From Annona cherimola (lineage: Eukaryota; Streptophyta; Magnoliopsida; Magnoliales; Annonaceae), in contig CM059975.1 of NCBI GenBank assembly GCA_030490835.1, positions 34,442,133 through 34,506,132 of the forward strand: a DNA stretch of 64,000 nucleotides. The letters are read 5' to 3'. A program made the translations under genes and the position numbers. Below, in pieces: positions 35,197 to 47,040 of the stretch (position 1 is the first letter of the stretch; each line of letters begins with the position of its first letter). The notes under the pieces were generated by a model, which saw only the letters and a program-made list of their open reading frames with translations, was not told the origin of the DNA and made no database searches.

Positions 35197-36345
35197 ACTT
35201 TTTACGAAAAAATTTACAAAATAGACTCTTTCTCTCCTTGCATTCATGGGCTCGGGCTTACATTAAAGGGCCATCTCTTTTCACGTGGGCTTAGGCTCCA
35301 ATCATAGGCTCATATAGATTACAAGCCCATGCCTATTATTGGCCCAGATTTTAAAATGGCCCTTGGGCTCGGCTTACTCCCTGCCTACCAAATCATTTTT
35401 GCCTAGGCCTAGGGTGGGCTTGCCTCGAGTTGCCCGTGGCCCAAACCTAAGGCCCATTTTTAGGCCCAGGTGCGGCCCAGCTCTAGCCCAGCTTAGCCTG
35501 TCTAATTTTGGCCCACTACCAATGGACAGATGGAATGCTTATAACCGTCTAAATTGAATTTATCATATTTTATGATCCCGACATCCGATTTGGACAATTC
35601 CATAGTGGTTTTCTATATTTTTAGACATTCTGAATCAAATGAAAGGGTCTGATTGGACTAAATAGGTCCAAAAATATAAGTTTTTGAAAATTTATGCATA
35701 TGCGTGTAGTTTTTCGAATTATATATATGAATTAATTTATATGTAAGTTTATAAAAATCTAGAAAGCAATTCGTGAATAATTTTCATGCATTTATGATTT
35801 GTTGCTTTCTATTAAATTTTAAATTTACCTATTGTCATGCAAAATTTAATTTTTGGATCTTTTGAAATTTTAAATTTAGATAATGGTATGAATATTCTTA
35901 ATAAATGTCTAATATTTTAAAATAAATTAATTGGAAAAACATGCTACCAAAGTAGCCTTTCTTATGTAGGTTAATTTATTTTTAAAATATAAAGAGAATT
36001 GTGTGAATGTAATTCATGCAAATATTAATCGACCCAAAAGGAAGGTTAATTTTTGGCCGAATTGCATGCACATGTATGATAATAAACATGTAATAATTAT
36101 TTGACTTTCCATGTGAATAGTAAGTCAGTTCAAAGAAGACTTATTATTTGACAAGACTTTATTATTAATATTTGATTACTACAACAAGACTACCACTTAC
36201 AAGTTAATATTTCTACCCAAATACTAGATATTAATGTTGTGCTAGGTATTTTGTAATAGGCTCTGCCATTATTTGAATTTTTCTAAGGTTTTATATGGAA
36301 CTTATGTGAATATGTTGTTTTGTTCTATTTTCATCTAATACAACT
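35197..36345 (+). other. Leader of the second copia element
   Basis: Non-coding. 35260-35520 is unusually rich in GGCCCA/GGGCTT motifs, and the equivalent tract of the first copia element lies at 8220-8350. The rest aligns with 4796-5365 and 7722-8130 in reverse orientation. Confidence 0.6.
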
Positions 36346-39300
36346 GCTTCTACAATATTTGCCAATAAAAATTCTATTCTCATGTTGAACGGAACCACTT
36401 TCAAGCAATGGAAAGAGAATGTTATGATCATTTTTGGCTGTATAGATCTCGACCTTACGTTAAGAGTTAAACACCTCACTCATTTTATGGCTACAAGTTC
36501 CATTGAGGAAAAAAGGGACTTTGAGAGGTGAGATCGTTTAAATCAGATGTCTCATGATCATACGCAAGACAACTTCATAAGCTTTTGGGGGTGGTGTATC
36601 TGAACAGGATACTACTGCCAGGTATAAGGGCAAAGGAAACATAAGGGAGTATATCATGGAGATGTCTTATCTTGTTTCGAAACTAAAGACATTTGTATTA
36701 CAGCTATCTAATGATTTCTTGGTGCATTTAGTTTTGATTTATCTTCCTGCACAATTCAGTCAGTTTAAGATCAGTTACAACTATCAAAAAGAGAAATGGT
36801 CTCTTAATGAGCTCATTTCACACTGTGTAGAAGAAGAAGAAAGGATGAAGCAAGACAGACCCGAAAGTGCTCACTTGGCAAATACTTTTAAGGAAAAGAC
36901 AAAAAAAAATTAAGGAAGTTGCAGGTGGGGTGACAAATAAGAAACAACAAAAGAAATCAACTAAAGAATCAAGTTGTTTCTTCTTTCATACTCCTGGACA
37001 CCAAAAGAAGGATTGTACTAAATATCACGCTTGGCATATAAAGAAATGTATGCTTCTCACCTTATTTTGTTTTGAGGTTAATTTAGCTTCTGTACCTGGA
37101 CATACTCGGTGGATAGATTCTTGCGCTACTACTCATATAAGTGTGTCTATGCAGAGTTGTCTGAGCCGACGAAAGTCAAATGATGTTAGAAGATTCATCT
37201 ATGTGGGTGATGACAAATCAGTTGAAGTTGAGGCAATAGGCATATTTCGGTTATTATTAAAGATTGATTTTTATTTGGATTTGAAAGAGGCATATATTGT
37301 ACTGTCTTTTAGACCAAATTTGGTTTCTATTTCTGTATTAGACAAATCTAGTTATTCATGTTCATTTGGAAATAGTCAATTTAATTTTTCTTTAAATTCA
37401 AATATTATGGGTATCGGCTCTTTATCTTATTATGATAACCTTTATTTGCTTAATACAATTGTCTTTTTTATTAAATTTTTGCATGTGAATTCACGTGGTA
37501 TGAAACACAAATTAACTGATGAGAATTCTACTTCACTCTAGCACAAATGTTTAGGACATATATCTAAACAAAGAATTGAGAGACTTATGTCAGATGGAAT
37601 TCTTAATGCTCTTGACTTGTCAGATTTTCAAGTCTAAGTTGATTGTGTTAAGGAGAAATAGAAAAATATAAGGAGATTTGGTGCCAACAGATCTTCAAAT
37701 GTCTTAGAACTAATACATACAGACATTTGTTGGTCATTCTCTACGGCTTCTTGTAATGATCAACAATATTTTATTACATTCATAGATGATTTCCCTCGTT
37801 ATGGCTACCTATATCTCATCCATGAGAAGTCTCAATCGCTGGACGTGTTTAAAATTTTTAAGGCTGAAGTTCAAAATCAACTTGGCAAAAGAATTAAGAT
37901 CGTTAGATATTATCATGGTAGTGAATACTATGGTAGATATAACAAATCAGGTGAACAATGTCTAGGGCTTTTTGCCAAATTCTTAGAAGAATACAGTATC
38001 GTTCCTCAATACACCATACTAGGAAGTCCTACAATGAATGGTATTGTTGAAAGATGAAACAAAACTTTAAAGGATATGGTAAAGAGTATAATCAGTCGTA
38101 CTACCTTACCAGACTCACTTTGGGGAGAGACATTAAAAACTACAGCTTATATCCTTAATAGAGTATCAACCAAAGCAGTCGCTAAAACCCCTCATGAATT
38201 ATGGACAGGCAAAAAGCCTATTATAAAGCATTTATGTATTTGGGGTTATCCAGCCGAGGCAAGGTCTTATAGGCCAAATGAAATGAAATTGGACTTATGA
38301 ACAACTAGCAGCTATTTTGTTGAATATTCTGAATGGTATCGGGGGTATAAATTTTATGATCCCACATCCATATCATTTTTCGAAGCGGGAAATGCTCGGT
38401 TTTTTGAGGATATTGAGCTTGGGAGGGAGAGAATAAGGTTAGAGACTATGTTTTTAGGAGAAATTGATAACTTTTTCTTCGATTATTATTCCTAACATGG
38501 CTCAAGCAATAATACTAGAACCACAAAACATTGTTGACAACCTCCCTAATCAACGTTAACAGGATATTCCTACTGATCAAGCTCAACAACCTCAACAACC
38601 AATGCCATTAAGGAGATCCACTAGAGAAAGGAGAAGTGCAATTTCTAATGATTACATTATCTTTCTAAAAAAATATCAGGATGACATTGCAATGATAAAA
38701 GATAATCCTATCAACTTTCTTCAAGCAATGCAAAGAAAAAATTCTCAAAAGTGAATTAATGCAATGGATGAAGAGATCAAGTCAATAAGAGATAATAACG
38801 TTTGGGAACTCGCCCCATTGCTTAAAGGAAAGGTGCAAAGCTCATTGGTCGTAAATGAATATTTAAAACTAAAAGGGATTCAAAGAGTAATGTGAAAAGG
38901 TATAAGGCTCGTGTTGTTGCAAAGGGTTTTACTCAAAATGAAGGCATTGATTATAAAAAGACTTTCTCTCCAGTTTTATTGAAAGACTCTTTTAAGATAA
39001 TAATGGCTTTAGTGACACATTTTGACATTGAGCAACATCAGATGAATATAAAGACTGTGTTTCTCAATAGTGACATTGATGAGAGCATTTATATAGTGCA
39101 ACTAGAAAATTTTGTATTCAGGGATGCAAAATAAATGGTTTGTAAACCAAAAAAATCCATCTATGAGCTTAAGCACGCTTCTCGTCAATGATATTACAAA
39201 TTTCATCAAGTTATCATCTACTTCGGTTTCGAGATGAATATGGTTGATAATTGTGTATACCATAAGTTCTGTGAGAGTCTTGGATTATCACAAAAGGCCT

Positions 39301-40111
39301 ATATCGAAAGAGTTAAAAGATTTTTCATGCAGGATTATAGACCAAGAGATATCCCTATTGCCAAGGGAGACAAATTCAATCTTGACCAGTGTTCTAAGAA
39401 TGATTTTGAACCTAAGAAAATGCAAAAGATCCCTTATGCTTAAGCAGTGGAACATTTCATGTATACCCAAGTTTGTACACGTCCAGATATAGCATTCATC
39501 ATTGGGATGTTGGGTAGATACTTGATTAATTTGGGAATGGATCATTGAAAAGCAGTTAAAAGGGTTTTGAGATACCTTAAGAGAACAAAACACTACATAC
39601 TCATATACAGAAGATCAGATAACATAGAGATTATTGGATATTCGGATTTCGACCATGCTAGATGCTAAGACAGTCTTAGATCCACTTTGGACTGTATTTA
39701 TCTGCTAGCTAGAGGAGCTATCTCTTGGAGGTATGCTAAGCAGACACCCGTTGCTCCTTCCACCATAACAACTGAATTTATAGCGTATTTCGAGGCATCC
39801 AATTAGGCTATATGGCTGCAACATTTTGTCATGAGGCTATGAATTGTGGATGAAATCGAAAGACCACTCAAGTTATTTTGCGACAATAACTCAGCAGTTT
39901 TATATTTTAATAATAACAGGAGCTCAATAAAGTCGAAGTTTATTGATCTCAAGTTCCTAGTTGTTAAGAAAATAATTCAAGAAAGTCAGGTGTCGATAGA
40001 GCACATAGGAACAAACTCTATGATTGCGGGTCCGCTGACTAAGGGAGTACTCCTAAGGTCTTTCATACTGCTCACATGGGTGTTGTGTCACTTGATGATA
40101 CTCTAGTTTAG
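36346..40111 (+). pseudogene. Copia gag-pol pseudogene
   Basis: Ordered domains on the plus strand: gag (LNGTTFKQWKENVMI, then KGNIREYIMEMSYLVSKLK), a zinc knuckle CFFFHTPGHQKKDC whose second cysteine is lost, an aspartic protease with DSCATTHIS in place of DSGATTH, a GAG-pre-integrase patch, an integrase core (HTDI...YYHGSEYYGRY, NGIVER), a reverse transcriptase (RVVAKGFTQNEGIDYKKTFS) and RNase H (LFCDNNSAVLYFNN). The tail ends HMGVVSLDDTLV at 40109-40111. Near 39270 the frame jumps from VDNCVYHKF to LGLSQKAYIERV, which removes the YVDD catalytic segment. Stop codons occur in most domains. The element cannot be autonomous. Confidence 0.9.
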
Positions 40112-40490
40112 TGAGAGTTCGTATTTTGCACTTTTCTGGTTGACACACATTTTGTTTGTTACGGTTATGAATATTTTCTACAGAAATAAAGTTTTTAGTA
40201 TTTTGGTTTTGTTTTGACTTCGCCAAATAAGTTGGACCAATTGGAAATAGACATATCAAATCACATTATATGTAATTCCATACTACGCATTCATACTTAA
40301 TATATGCCGTTTAGTTATGTTTGATATATGTGACTATGGATGGGTCTAGTTACAATGAATGTGACAAAGACCGCTCTGATCCTATATGGTCATAACTAAT
40401 GGACGAGATTGTTCGAAGATAATTTTGGTTATAATAGCAAAAGGTTTTGAGCTCATAAGGTTATATATAATTATGAAATTATAAACAGTC

Positions 40491-40502
40491 AAAGTGGGAG
40501 AT
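40491..40502 (+). other. Polypurine tract of the second copia element
   Basis: AAAGTGGGAGAT lies directly before the 3' LTR, matching the first copia element. Confidence 0.85.
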
Positions 40503-40992
40503 TGTTGGAATTTTTGGACTTATATATATAATAATTATATATACGCTATCATAACTAATGACTCAAAATTATAAAATAATCACATAAGGTTTATAGGCCC
40601 AAACTATCTAATAGAATATGAGTGTCATATGCGTAGATATCCTATTGCCTATTTTTTAATTTATATTTTTATGATGGGCAAAATTAGAAATTAGAAAGAT
40701 GGGTACACTATATATACGGTTGTAGTCTCCGGGTTATGCATATTTTAGAGTTTCCTTTCTAACATCCCATCTTTAGAAAAGAGGAGTCATCTTCTTCAGA
40801 AAACCCTACAATGTTAACTTAGAAGACAAAAAAAACTTCCGGATTCAAGAACAACAACTCCTATGGATTCGGATTCAAGAACAACAACTCTTGTGATTCA
40901 GTTACGCTTCTGCATATAATTTATTTTCTTGGTGATTTATCATGAATGATCATTGAGTGATTAATATTTTAATCAATAAAGTTTTACCACCA
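40503..40992 (+). repeat. 3' LTR of the second copia element
   Basis: Starts TGTTGGAATTTTTGGAC and ends near TTTTACCACCA, about 490 bp. A TATA-like tatatatacggttgtagtc sits at about 40710. A 23-bp phrase (gattcNgattcaagaacaac) is tandemly repeated at 40840-40890. The end is set by comparison with the first element (aatcaataaNgtttt), so it may be off by a few bases. Confidence 0.82.
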
Positions 40993-42057
40993 AACGAAAC
41001 ACTAGGAGTCATGGCTGCTGCAGACCTCACGGTCGACCACCTAATCATACCCCGACAAAATTCTGGACTTCGCACGAGTGCCTGTTGTTGCCTTATGAGC
41101 AGGCTCTCACAAGGAAGGAACTTCCAGGCGAAAAAGAGGTGGCGGAACCTCTTCTTCATGACTTGAAGAAGACACTACGAATTCGGTGACCAACAGCTGT
41201 GAGAAATTAAAAATAAAAAATAAAAAATAAAGACGGCACAGGCAGAGCAGCTGCCTCCAAGCAAAACCCGTCCCTATTGAATGTCACCGATGCAAGGCGA
41301 AGATGGGAGGCACAAAAATCTGATTTGTTGATAAGGTGGAAGCCCTAGTCGTTGCCGATTTTGCAGAAAGGGGTGCTGGAGAGCTTGCCGGGTTTTAATG
41401 GGATATCGCCCGTCGCTGTGATGGAAATTACGCTGCAAGCAGCTGAATTTCATGGCTATTTTTGGGATGCTAATGATGCCTGCTCGACTGTGGCAATTGA
41501 TTAGCTGGTCATGATGGGCACCACGGCCCGGAACTCCAACCACAGCTGCGGGAACAGCACCGGAGCCAGTGAGGATGATGCGGGCGCTGCACACGTGTGC
41601 ATAGAACCTAACGAGGAAAAGAGCAGGGACGGTAACGCAATTGAAGAAAGGCACTTGCGATGGGATTTAATGGAGGCGGTGGCAGTGTGAGACTTGGAAA
41701 AGATAGCGGAGAAGAAAGGGGACTGCCGGATTTTTATTGCTGGAAATGAATTGGAGAGATGGTTGCAGCAGGCGGTGCTTGGCAGATGGGTGCGATCTGC
41801 TGCCAATGTTGTTTGCAATTTCTGCTGGCACTAGCTGAATGCGACGCATAGGGCAGATCCAGACGAAGAAGACAGGAGATGAGAAAGGAGGACTTGAACT
41901 TTCGGTCTCCACAGGTTGCTCGAGATGGGCACTGACAGCCATTGCATTGTCAGGAAATGATAGCTTTGGACATCAACACCAGCTAAACTGGTGCAAGATG
42001 GTGACGACGGGAAATATTAACCATGCATTTCGGCAACAGAAACAATGTCAAAAGCAC
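40993..42057. other. Unclassified block of higher G+C
   Basis: Composition rises to near half G+C, with several open frames of 70-126 codons on both strands (for example 41274-41654 on the minus strand). None shows a domain I recognise. The block is cut at its right end by a hAT insertion and continues at 44662. It could be a captured gene fragment, a retroelement leader or an old gene remnant. Confidence 0.35.
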
Positions 42058-42329
42058 AGCTTTCGCTAGGGTGCAAGTTTCCCGACCCGGCCCGGTCCGG
42101 CGCCTTAAAAAACCGGGTTTAGGAACTCATACCCAGACTAGCCCTTAAAAAATCCGCCCTCTTTACATAAAGACAAATTTTATTTATAAAAATTTATTTT
42201 TTTATGATATTAAATAATCTTAAAAGATATGAAAATCTAAATTATTTTAATTAGAATGACCAACACTTCTTTAAAAAAATTTAGTTTACCTAATTTGTAT
42301 AGAATTATTTAATTAAGGGTGTGCTCGGC

Positions 42330-42605
42330 AATTGATAGAAAATGTCAAGTTAAAATTTTTCAATCTAAAATTTTTCACTCTTCACAACTATCATATTTTT
42401 TAATTATTTTTTCACATTTTCCTATACAACTACCCTACTTTTCAATCATTTCTACACAACTATCCACACAACTAACCTATCTATTTTAACTTTGTCCTCT
42501 TTACTACTCATCATTATCCCTATCATATCAAATCATTTGATAATGTTTACTCTCCAAAACTTTTTATCAAAAGTTTTATTCATTACCAAAGACACTCTAA
42601 GTAAG
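42330..42605. repeat. A-rich MITE, inverted copy
   Basis: Ends TTAAGGGTGTGCTCGGCAAT and ACCAAAGACACTCTAAG are inverted relative to each other. The interior is the reverse complement of the family at 16845 and 54835 (ctatcNattttaactttg, ttactactcatcattatccc). Confidence 0.65.
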
Positions 42606-42870
42606 AATTCAAGTTTCATCTAAATAAAAAATATTCATGGGTCATTTTAAAAATATGTAAAATCAATATAATAAAATAATTTGATATATTTAGCAGTTTT
42701 AATTTCATATATTTAACATCTAAATTGCAAAAATATTATTTCTAGGTGGATAAATGATTCCTCAAATTATCATTGTTACATTCTAATACATTTATAAATG
42801 AATTTATGCATTTTTTCACAATTTATACATAATTATATATGTTTTTAACCAAGTATAACTTATCCGAGAA
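42606..42870. repeat. Fragment of the inverted-repeat MITE family
   Basis: Phrases aaaatcaatataataaaata, atttaacatctaaattgc and ggataaatgattcctcaaa follow the interior of the copy at 17141. The terminal arms are missing. Confidence 0.5.
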
Positions 42871-43364
42871 TTTGATTAAAATGATTTTTTCTACCATATT
42901 AAAATAAATAAATTGTTCTATAAAATCTTCATGAATAATAATATTCACCAATATGTACTTACTTGAGATTACACAAAAATAAGAATAAGAAGTTTTACAA
43001 GATATATATCCATTTTCAAAGTTTATATACATATTTGCAATGTGGACACGGAAGACTTTAAAGTATAAGACTAAATGCTATTTATTTCATATTTCTTTAT
43101 GAAAATAATTAAAATAGACCTATATTTTTTCTTGGAGACTACAAATGTTGTTTACATCATTTTTTCCTTAAAAATTTACCAAAATGACATATTTTTCATT
43201 TGCTTTAAAAGATCATTTTCTAATCAAAGTGATAGGTAAGAGTTGGAGCATTCACATTGTATGGTCCGTCACATAAAAATAAATGAAATATAAATAACTC
43301 TATTTTTAACCTTGTCCAGACCTACTCTGGCCCAGGAATGAATTAATGAGATAGTTTAATATCA

Positions 43365-43641
43365 AATTCAACCACAGTTGCCACTGAGGTCGTGCCTCAG
43401 TGGTGCAGGACATGGCCTCACAAGTGGGTGGTCCTGGGTTCGAATCTCCCCGGCAGCATTTCTGAAGTGGTGGCATTGCAAGTCTCTCCAAGTTTGTGGG
43501 AGTCGTCCACCAATGGAAAAGTTTAGAAATAGTAGATAATTGTTAGCAAATTATAAGAATGTCTCAGAATTTAATTGTAATACCAGTTGAGATTGTAATG
43601 TATGAATACTCATCAAAAAAAAAAAAATTCAACCACAGTTG
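43365..43641 (+). mobile_element. tRNA-derived SINE with exact TSD
   Basis: The body runs 43381-43625. It has a box A-like GTGCCTCAGTGG and a box B GGTTCGAATCTCC spaced as in RNA polymerase III promoters, a tRNA-unrelated 3' part, and an A tail of about 13. It is flanked by the exact 16-bp duplication aattcaaccacagttg (43365-43380 and 43626-43641). It has no coding capacity and must have been mobilised by a LINE. It lies inside the hAT element and is younger than it. Confidence 0.92.
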
Positions 43642-44661
43642 GAATATAGAAGGTCAAAATTAATAGTGGGTATACATGTGACAATAATAATATGACCATC
43701 ATCACTACCACCATTTTTAATTTATTGTAAAAATTTTCTCGATATAATTATTTTAAAATTTATTGTAGAAATATTCTCAATACAATTATTTTAAATTTAT
43801 TATAGAAATATTCTCCATATAAAATTATTTTTAAATTTATTGTAGAATGTTCTCATATAATTATTTTAAAATTTAAAATTTATCATAGAAATGTTCTCTG
43901 TATAATTATTTTGAAATTTATGATTTTAAATTATTATATAATTTTTTCATCTAATTATTTTAAAGTTTACGTTTTTAAATTTATTGTAGAAATGTTCTTC
44001 ATATAATTATTTGAAATTTTCTATTTTTAATTTATTGCGGAAATGTTCTTTATATTATTATTTTAAAATTTGCATTTTTAAATTTATTGTGGAAACATGC
44101 TCCGAATAATTATTTTAAATTTTAAATTTATTGTAAAATATTTTTTATATAATTATCTTAAAATTTATTGAAAAAGTTCTCCATGTAATTATTTTTAAGT
44201 TTATGTTTTGAATTAATTTGAAAAACAACTCTATTTTTTGAACCCGTTCCGAACCCTATCTGACTTGAACTGGATTTGATGTTACGATATTTGGTACGGG
44301 TTCAACCTAGAACTAAACGCGTCGGGTCAAAATAGGTATCGGGTAAAACTCGCTCAATGTGCACCTCTAGTAGAAAGGGAGGTGGAAAGTGGAAAAGTAA
44401 ATATTTTGAGATGAAAAATAATATAATATAATAGAGATAAAGCATGAAAAAATATATCAAAATTTTTTTTCTTGATTTCTTTATTTAGCTAATCCAAAAC
44501 CCACTATGAAAAATTTTCAATTTTTTTGAATACTATTTTTTTAACCCGTTCCAGTCCCAACCTGGCCCGTACCTTCCTTGACCCAGACCGAACCATAGTA
44601 TCAACATAAGTACTAGGTCCGAGCCGGGTAAAGGCCACCCAGCTTACACCCTAAGCTTTCT

Positions 44662-44999
44662 CATGCCAAAGAAAAATGGGAGAACAACACGTGGCCAGCA
44701 ACATAGTTGCATGAGTTGCAAACCATGAAAACATACTAGGTTCCGCAGAATGGTTCCGTGGGGCAGTTTTTTGCACTCAGCTTCGATTTTACACGCAAAA
44801 TTGTCTCCAAAGTGCCTATAAATAGGGCTTTTGGAACTCATCCACAAGCTCTCCCCTCTTCTTAAGAGAACTCTTTTGCTCTTACTTTTCTTCTTTTGAG
44901 CCCCTCTTCTAAAGAAAAAAATCTCAAAAGTCCTTTTTAAAGAAAAAAGTTTTTTTTTTCATCTTTCTAGCTTGGATATAAAAGGTAGAAAATTTCTTT
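44662..44999 (+). other. Promoter-bearing non-coding block
   Basis: The continuation of the GC-richer block interrupted by the hAT element. It holds a TATA box at 44816-44825 and then a pyrimidine-rich tract (ctctcccctcttctt), as expected downstream of a transcription start. No reading frame of note follows. It may be part of an unrecognised LTR. Confidence 0.4.
44816..44825 (+). promoter_or_regulatory. TATA box
   Basis: CTATAAATAG is a near-perfect plant TATA box, followed about 30 bp downstream by a C/T-rich initiator-like region. There is no host gene downstream, so it most likely belongs to a retroelement LTR. Confidence 0.55.
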
Positions 45000-45575
45000 T
45001 TATCCCATTTAAAGTCTCTATGTGGCAGACGATTTAGAATTTGGGATTAAATTGTTTCTACTTCATTGTCTAAAAAAAGTTATTTTCTAAAACTATTTTT
45101 CCCCATGTAGATATTCTCTAGGTGACGTGTTGAATTGAAACATGAGATTTTAAGTATTTTTCTCCTGTTTTTAAAAAAATTATTTTCTAAAACTACTTTT
45201 TCCCAGATAAATACTCTCCGGATGGTAGGTTGAATTGAAACTTGAGTTAAATATTTTTCTCCTATTTTTAAATAAAAATAATTTTCGTCAAAAAAACTAC
45301 TTCTTCCCATATAGATACTTCCCGGATGGCGGGTTGAATTGAAACGTAGGGTTGAGTATTTTTCTCCTGTTTTGAAATAAAAGTAATTTTTGTTAAAAGA
45401 CCTACTTTTTCCTATGTAGATACTCAGTCCCAGATGGCGGGTTGAATTGAAACATAGAGTTAAGTATTTTTCTCCTATTTTTAAATAAAAATAATTTTTG
45501 TTAAAAACTACTTTTCCCCCTGCAGATACTCTCCAGTAGTGAATCGAATTAAAATGTAGGGTTAAGTATTTTCCA
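45000..45575 (+). repeat. Tandem array, about 105-113-bp unit, five copies
   Basis: Each unit reads taNatactctcNNgatggcggg, then ttgaattgaaacNtNgagtt, then aagtatttttctcct and a stretch of A/T with ttttNgttaaaaNctacttttt. The units centre at about 45130, 45230, 45335, 45445 and 45545. The first and last copies are the most worn. No coding function is seen. Confidence 0.85.
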
Positions 45576-46009
45576 ATTGATTTATAAAAAATTTATTTTT
45601 ATTTTTACCCAACCCTTGGTGTCTAAATAAAGCTAATGTGCTAACATATTATGCTATCGAAATAAAATCATCCAAACCTACCTGGTTTTCATGATTTGAG
45701 TAATCAAATCGTCATAGATCTACATAGATCCTATTCTTGCTACAACAATGGGTTTTTATAGTAGGCTCATTGCTAGTACTTTGCCCTCACATGGAAAATA
45801 CGTGCGATCCACGGGACTCGCTTGGTGGTAGCGACCTATGGATATGCAAATTCAAAAGAGGGGGAAGATACTTTGCATTAAGAAACTATGAAAACTCACT
45901 AGTTAAGCCAAGATTGGGAACTTATAGATCCATTGCGATTTGTATACATGTAAATTTTACACGGTTCACATTTTGAAGCTAAGCAAGTAATTTCTACCCG
46001 TGTCTCTCA
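45576..46009. other. Spacer between tandem arrays
   Basis: No recognised gene. Contains a weak open frame at 45737-45976 without similarity. Confidence 0.4.
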
Positions 46010-46530
46010 AGTGGGCTCAAACCTTTCAATAGGCCCAATCGGGCCTAAAACCCTTCAACATGCTCACTTGGGCCCGAGCATCTTTCGATAGGCCCATTTG
46101 GGCCCAAAACCTTTCAACAGGCCCAAGTGAGCCAAAACCATTTAGCAAGCCCAGTTGGGCCTAAAACTTCATATGGTGGTTTAAAACATCTTAGTTGGGC
46201 CCTTTAAAGTCGATTCATTCGAACCAAAACCCAAACACCTTCAGTAGGTCCAATTGGGCCCAAAATTCCCTAGATGGCCCAAATAAGCCCAAAACTTACT
46301 AATAAACTCATTTGGCCCAAAACTCTCCAAATAACTTAGATTGGCCCAAAAGTTTCTGATAAACCTACATGGGCCTAATACTCCACAATTGGGCCCATAA
46401 TTTCTAGTTGACCCACTTAAACTCATTTGAACAAAAACTTTCCAATAGGCTCACTTGGGCCCAAATTTGTTGAGTTAAGCCCAGTTAAGTCTAAACTTTT
46501 TTCAACAAGCCTAGTGGGGTTCAGGCCTTT
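46010..46530 (+). repeat. GGGCCCAAAA minisatellite, about 35-bp unit
   Basis: About fifteen degenerate copies of a unit like caataggcccaattgggccc followed by aaaaccttt. The GGGCCC core is itself palindromic. Copies drift in length from 30 to 40 bp. Similar GGCCCA-rich tracts occur in the copia leaders (35260-35520 and 8220-8350). Confidence 0.82.
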
Positions 46531-46795
46531 TAAGTTGGTAAAAGTTGACCAAAATATATTTTTAAAATTCAGTTAAACCCAATTTTCGGTAAAACCACTC
46601 AATTTTTAATCTAGTGGCTGTATACAAAACACGCTGGCTTACTGTGGATGCGGGAGACGCTAGTTTCCTGTACAAGTACAGAAGCTGAAAGTGGAATACG
46701 CTAGTTTGTTGTGTAACTCCAGAAGCTAAGAGTGCACTTAGCTTGCTGTGTAGGGTCGCTAGTATAATCAACGGGCCCCTCAATAGTCCCAAAAC

Positions 46796-47040
46796 AAGTT
46801 ATCGTTGGTCGATGTGCTAAGTGTAAACTCGTTTTGAGTCAGGCGTGTGGTGCTCCCTCCTTTTCGAGTCATAGTGTGTCGCGAACTAATCTATATTTAT
46901 TTTTGTTAGTCATATTGCGTGGTCGATATGCAACCCACTTTAAGTCGTGGCGCATGGTGTCATGTATTTCCCATTTTTGAGTCACGATGCGGGGTGAAGT
47001 ATACTCATCCATATTTGTGTTTTTGTTAGACACGATTTTT
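46796..47040 (+). repeat. Tandem duplication of about 120 bp
   Basis: Two diverged copies (about 46801-46918 and 46919-47040), each with ggtcgatNtgc, a phrase with gagtcNNggcg or aagtcgtggcg, ttttNgagtcaNNatg, and ending catatttgtNtttttgttag. They are rich in CpG and gagtc-type motifs. Part of the same unclassified element as the arrays before it, by proximity only. Confidence 0.65.

Larger units (their letters stand above)
35037..40992 (+). mobile_element. Ty1/copia LTR retrotransposon, decayed
   Basis: A plus-strand element of the same family as 1040-15438. It has a truncated 5' LTR, a leader, a gag-pol pseudogene, a polypurine tract and a full 3' LTR. The flanks (gctca on the left, aacga on the right) show no target duplication, and the 5' LTR is cut short, so the left part was rearranged after insertion. 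The coding part has many stops, and the reverse transcriptase has lost its catalytic segment. Confidence 0.88.
42066..44653. mobile_element. hAT element, 2.6 kb, non-autonomous
   Basis: Ends are CTAGGGTGCAAG and CTTACACCCTA. The near-perfect 8-bp duplications are agctttcg (42058-42065) and agctttct (44654-44661). Subterminal CCCGACCC/GGGTC motifs are like those of the other hAT copies. No transposase is seen. It hosts an A-rich MITE (42330), a piece of the inverted-repeat MITE (42606), a SINE (43381) and AT-rich repeats with a recurring aaatttattgtagaaatNttct phrase (43700-44200). A second hAT-like right end (gtgcacctctag, about 44361) suggests one more, partly lost, nested element. Confidence 0.75.

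Noticed and set aside
41274..41654. 126-codon minus-strand frame as a host gene
   Set aside because: No recognisable domain, overlapping frames of similar size on both strands, and no supporting splice or start context.
43381..43460. A functional tRNA gene
   Set aside because: Box A and box B are present but the cloverleaf is not formed, and the A tail and target duplication mark it as a SINE.
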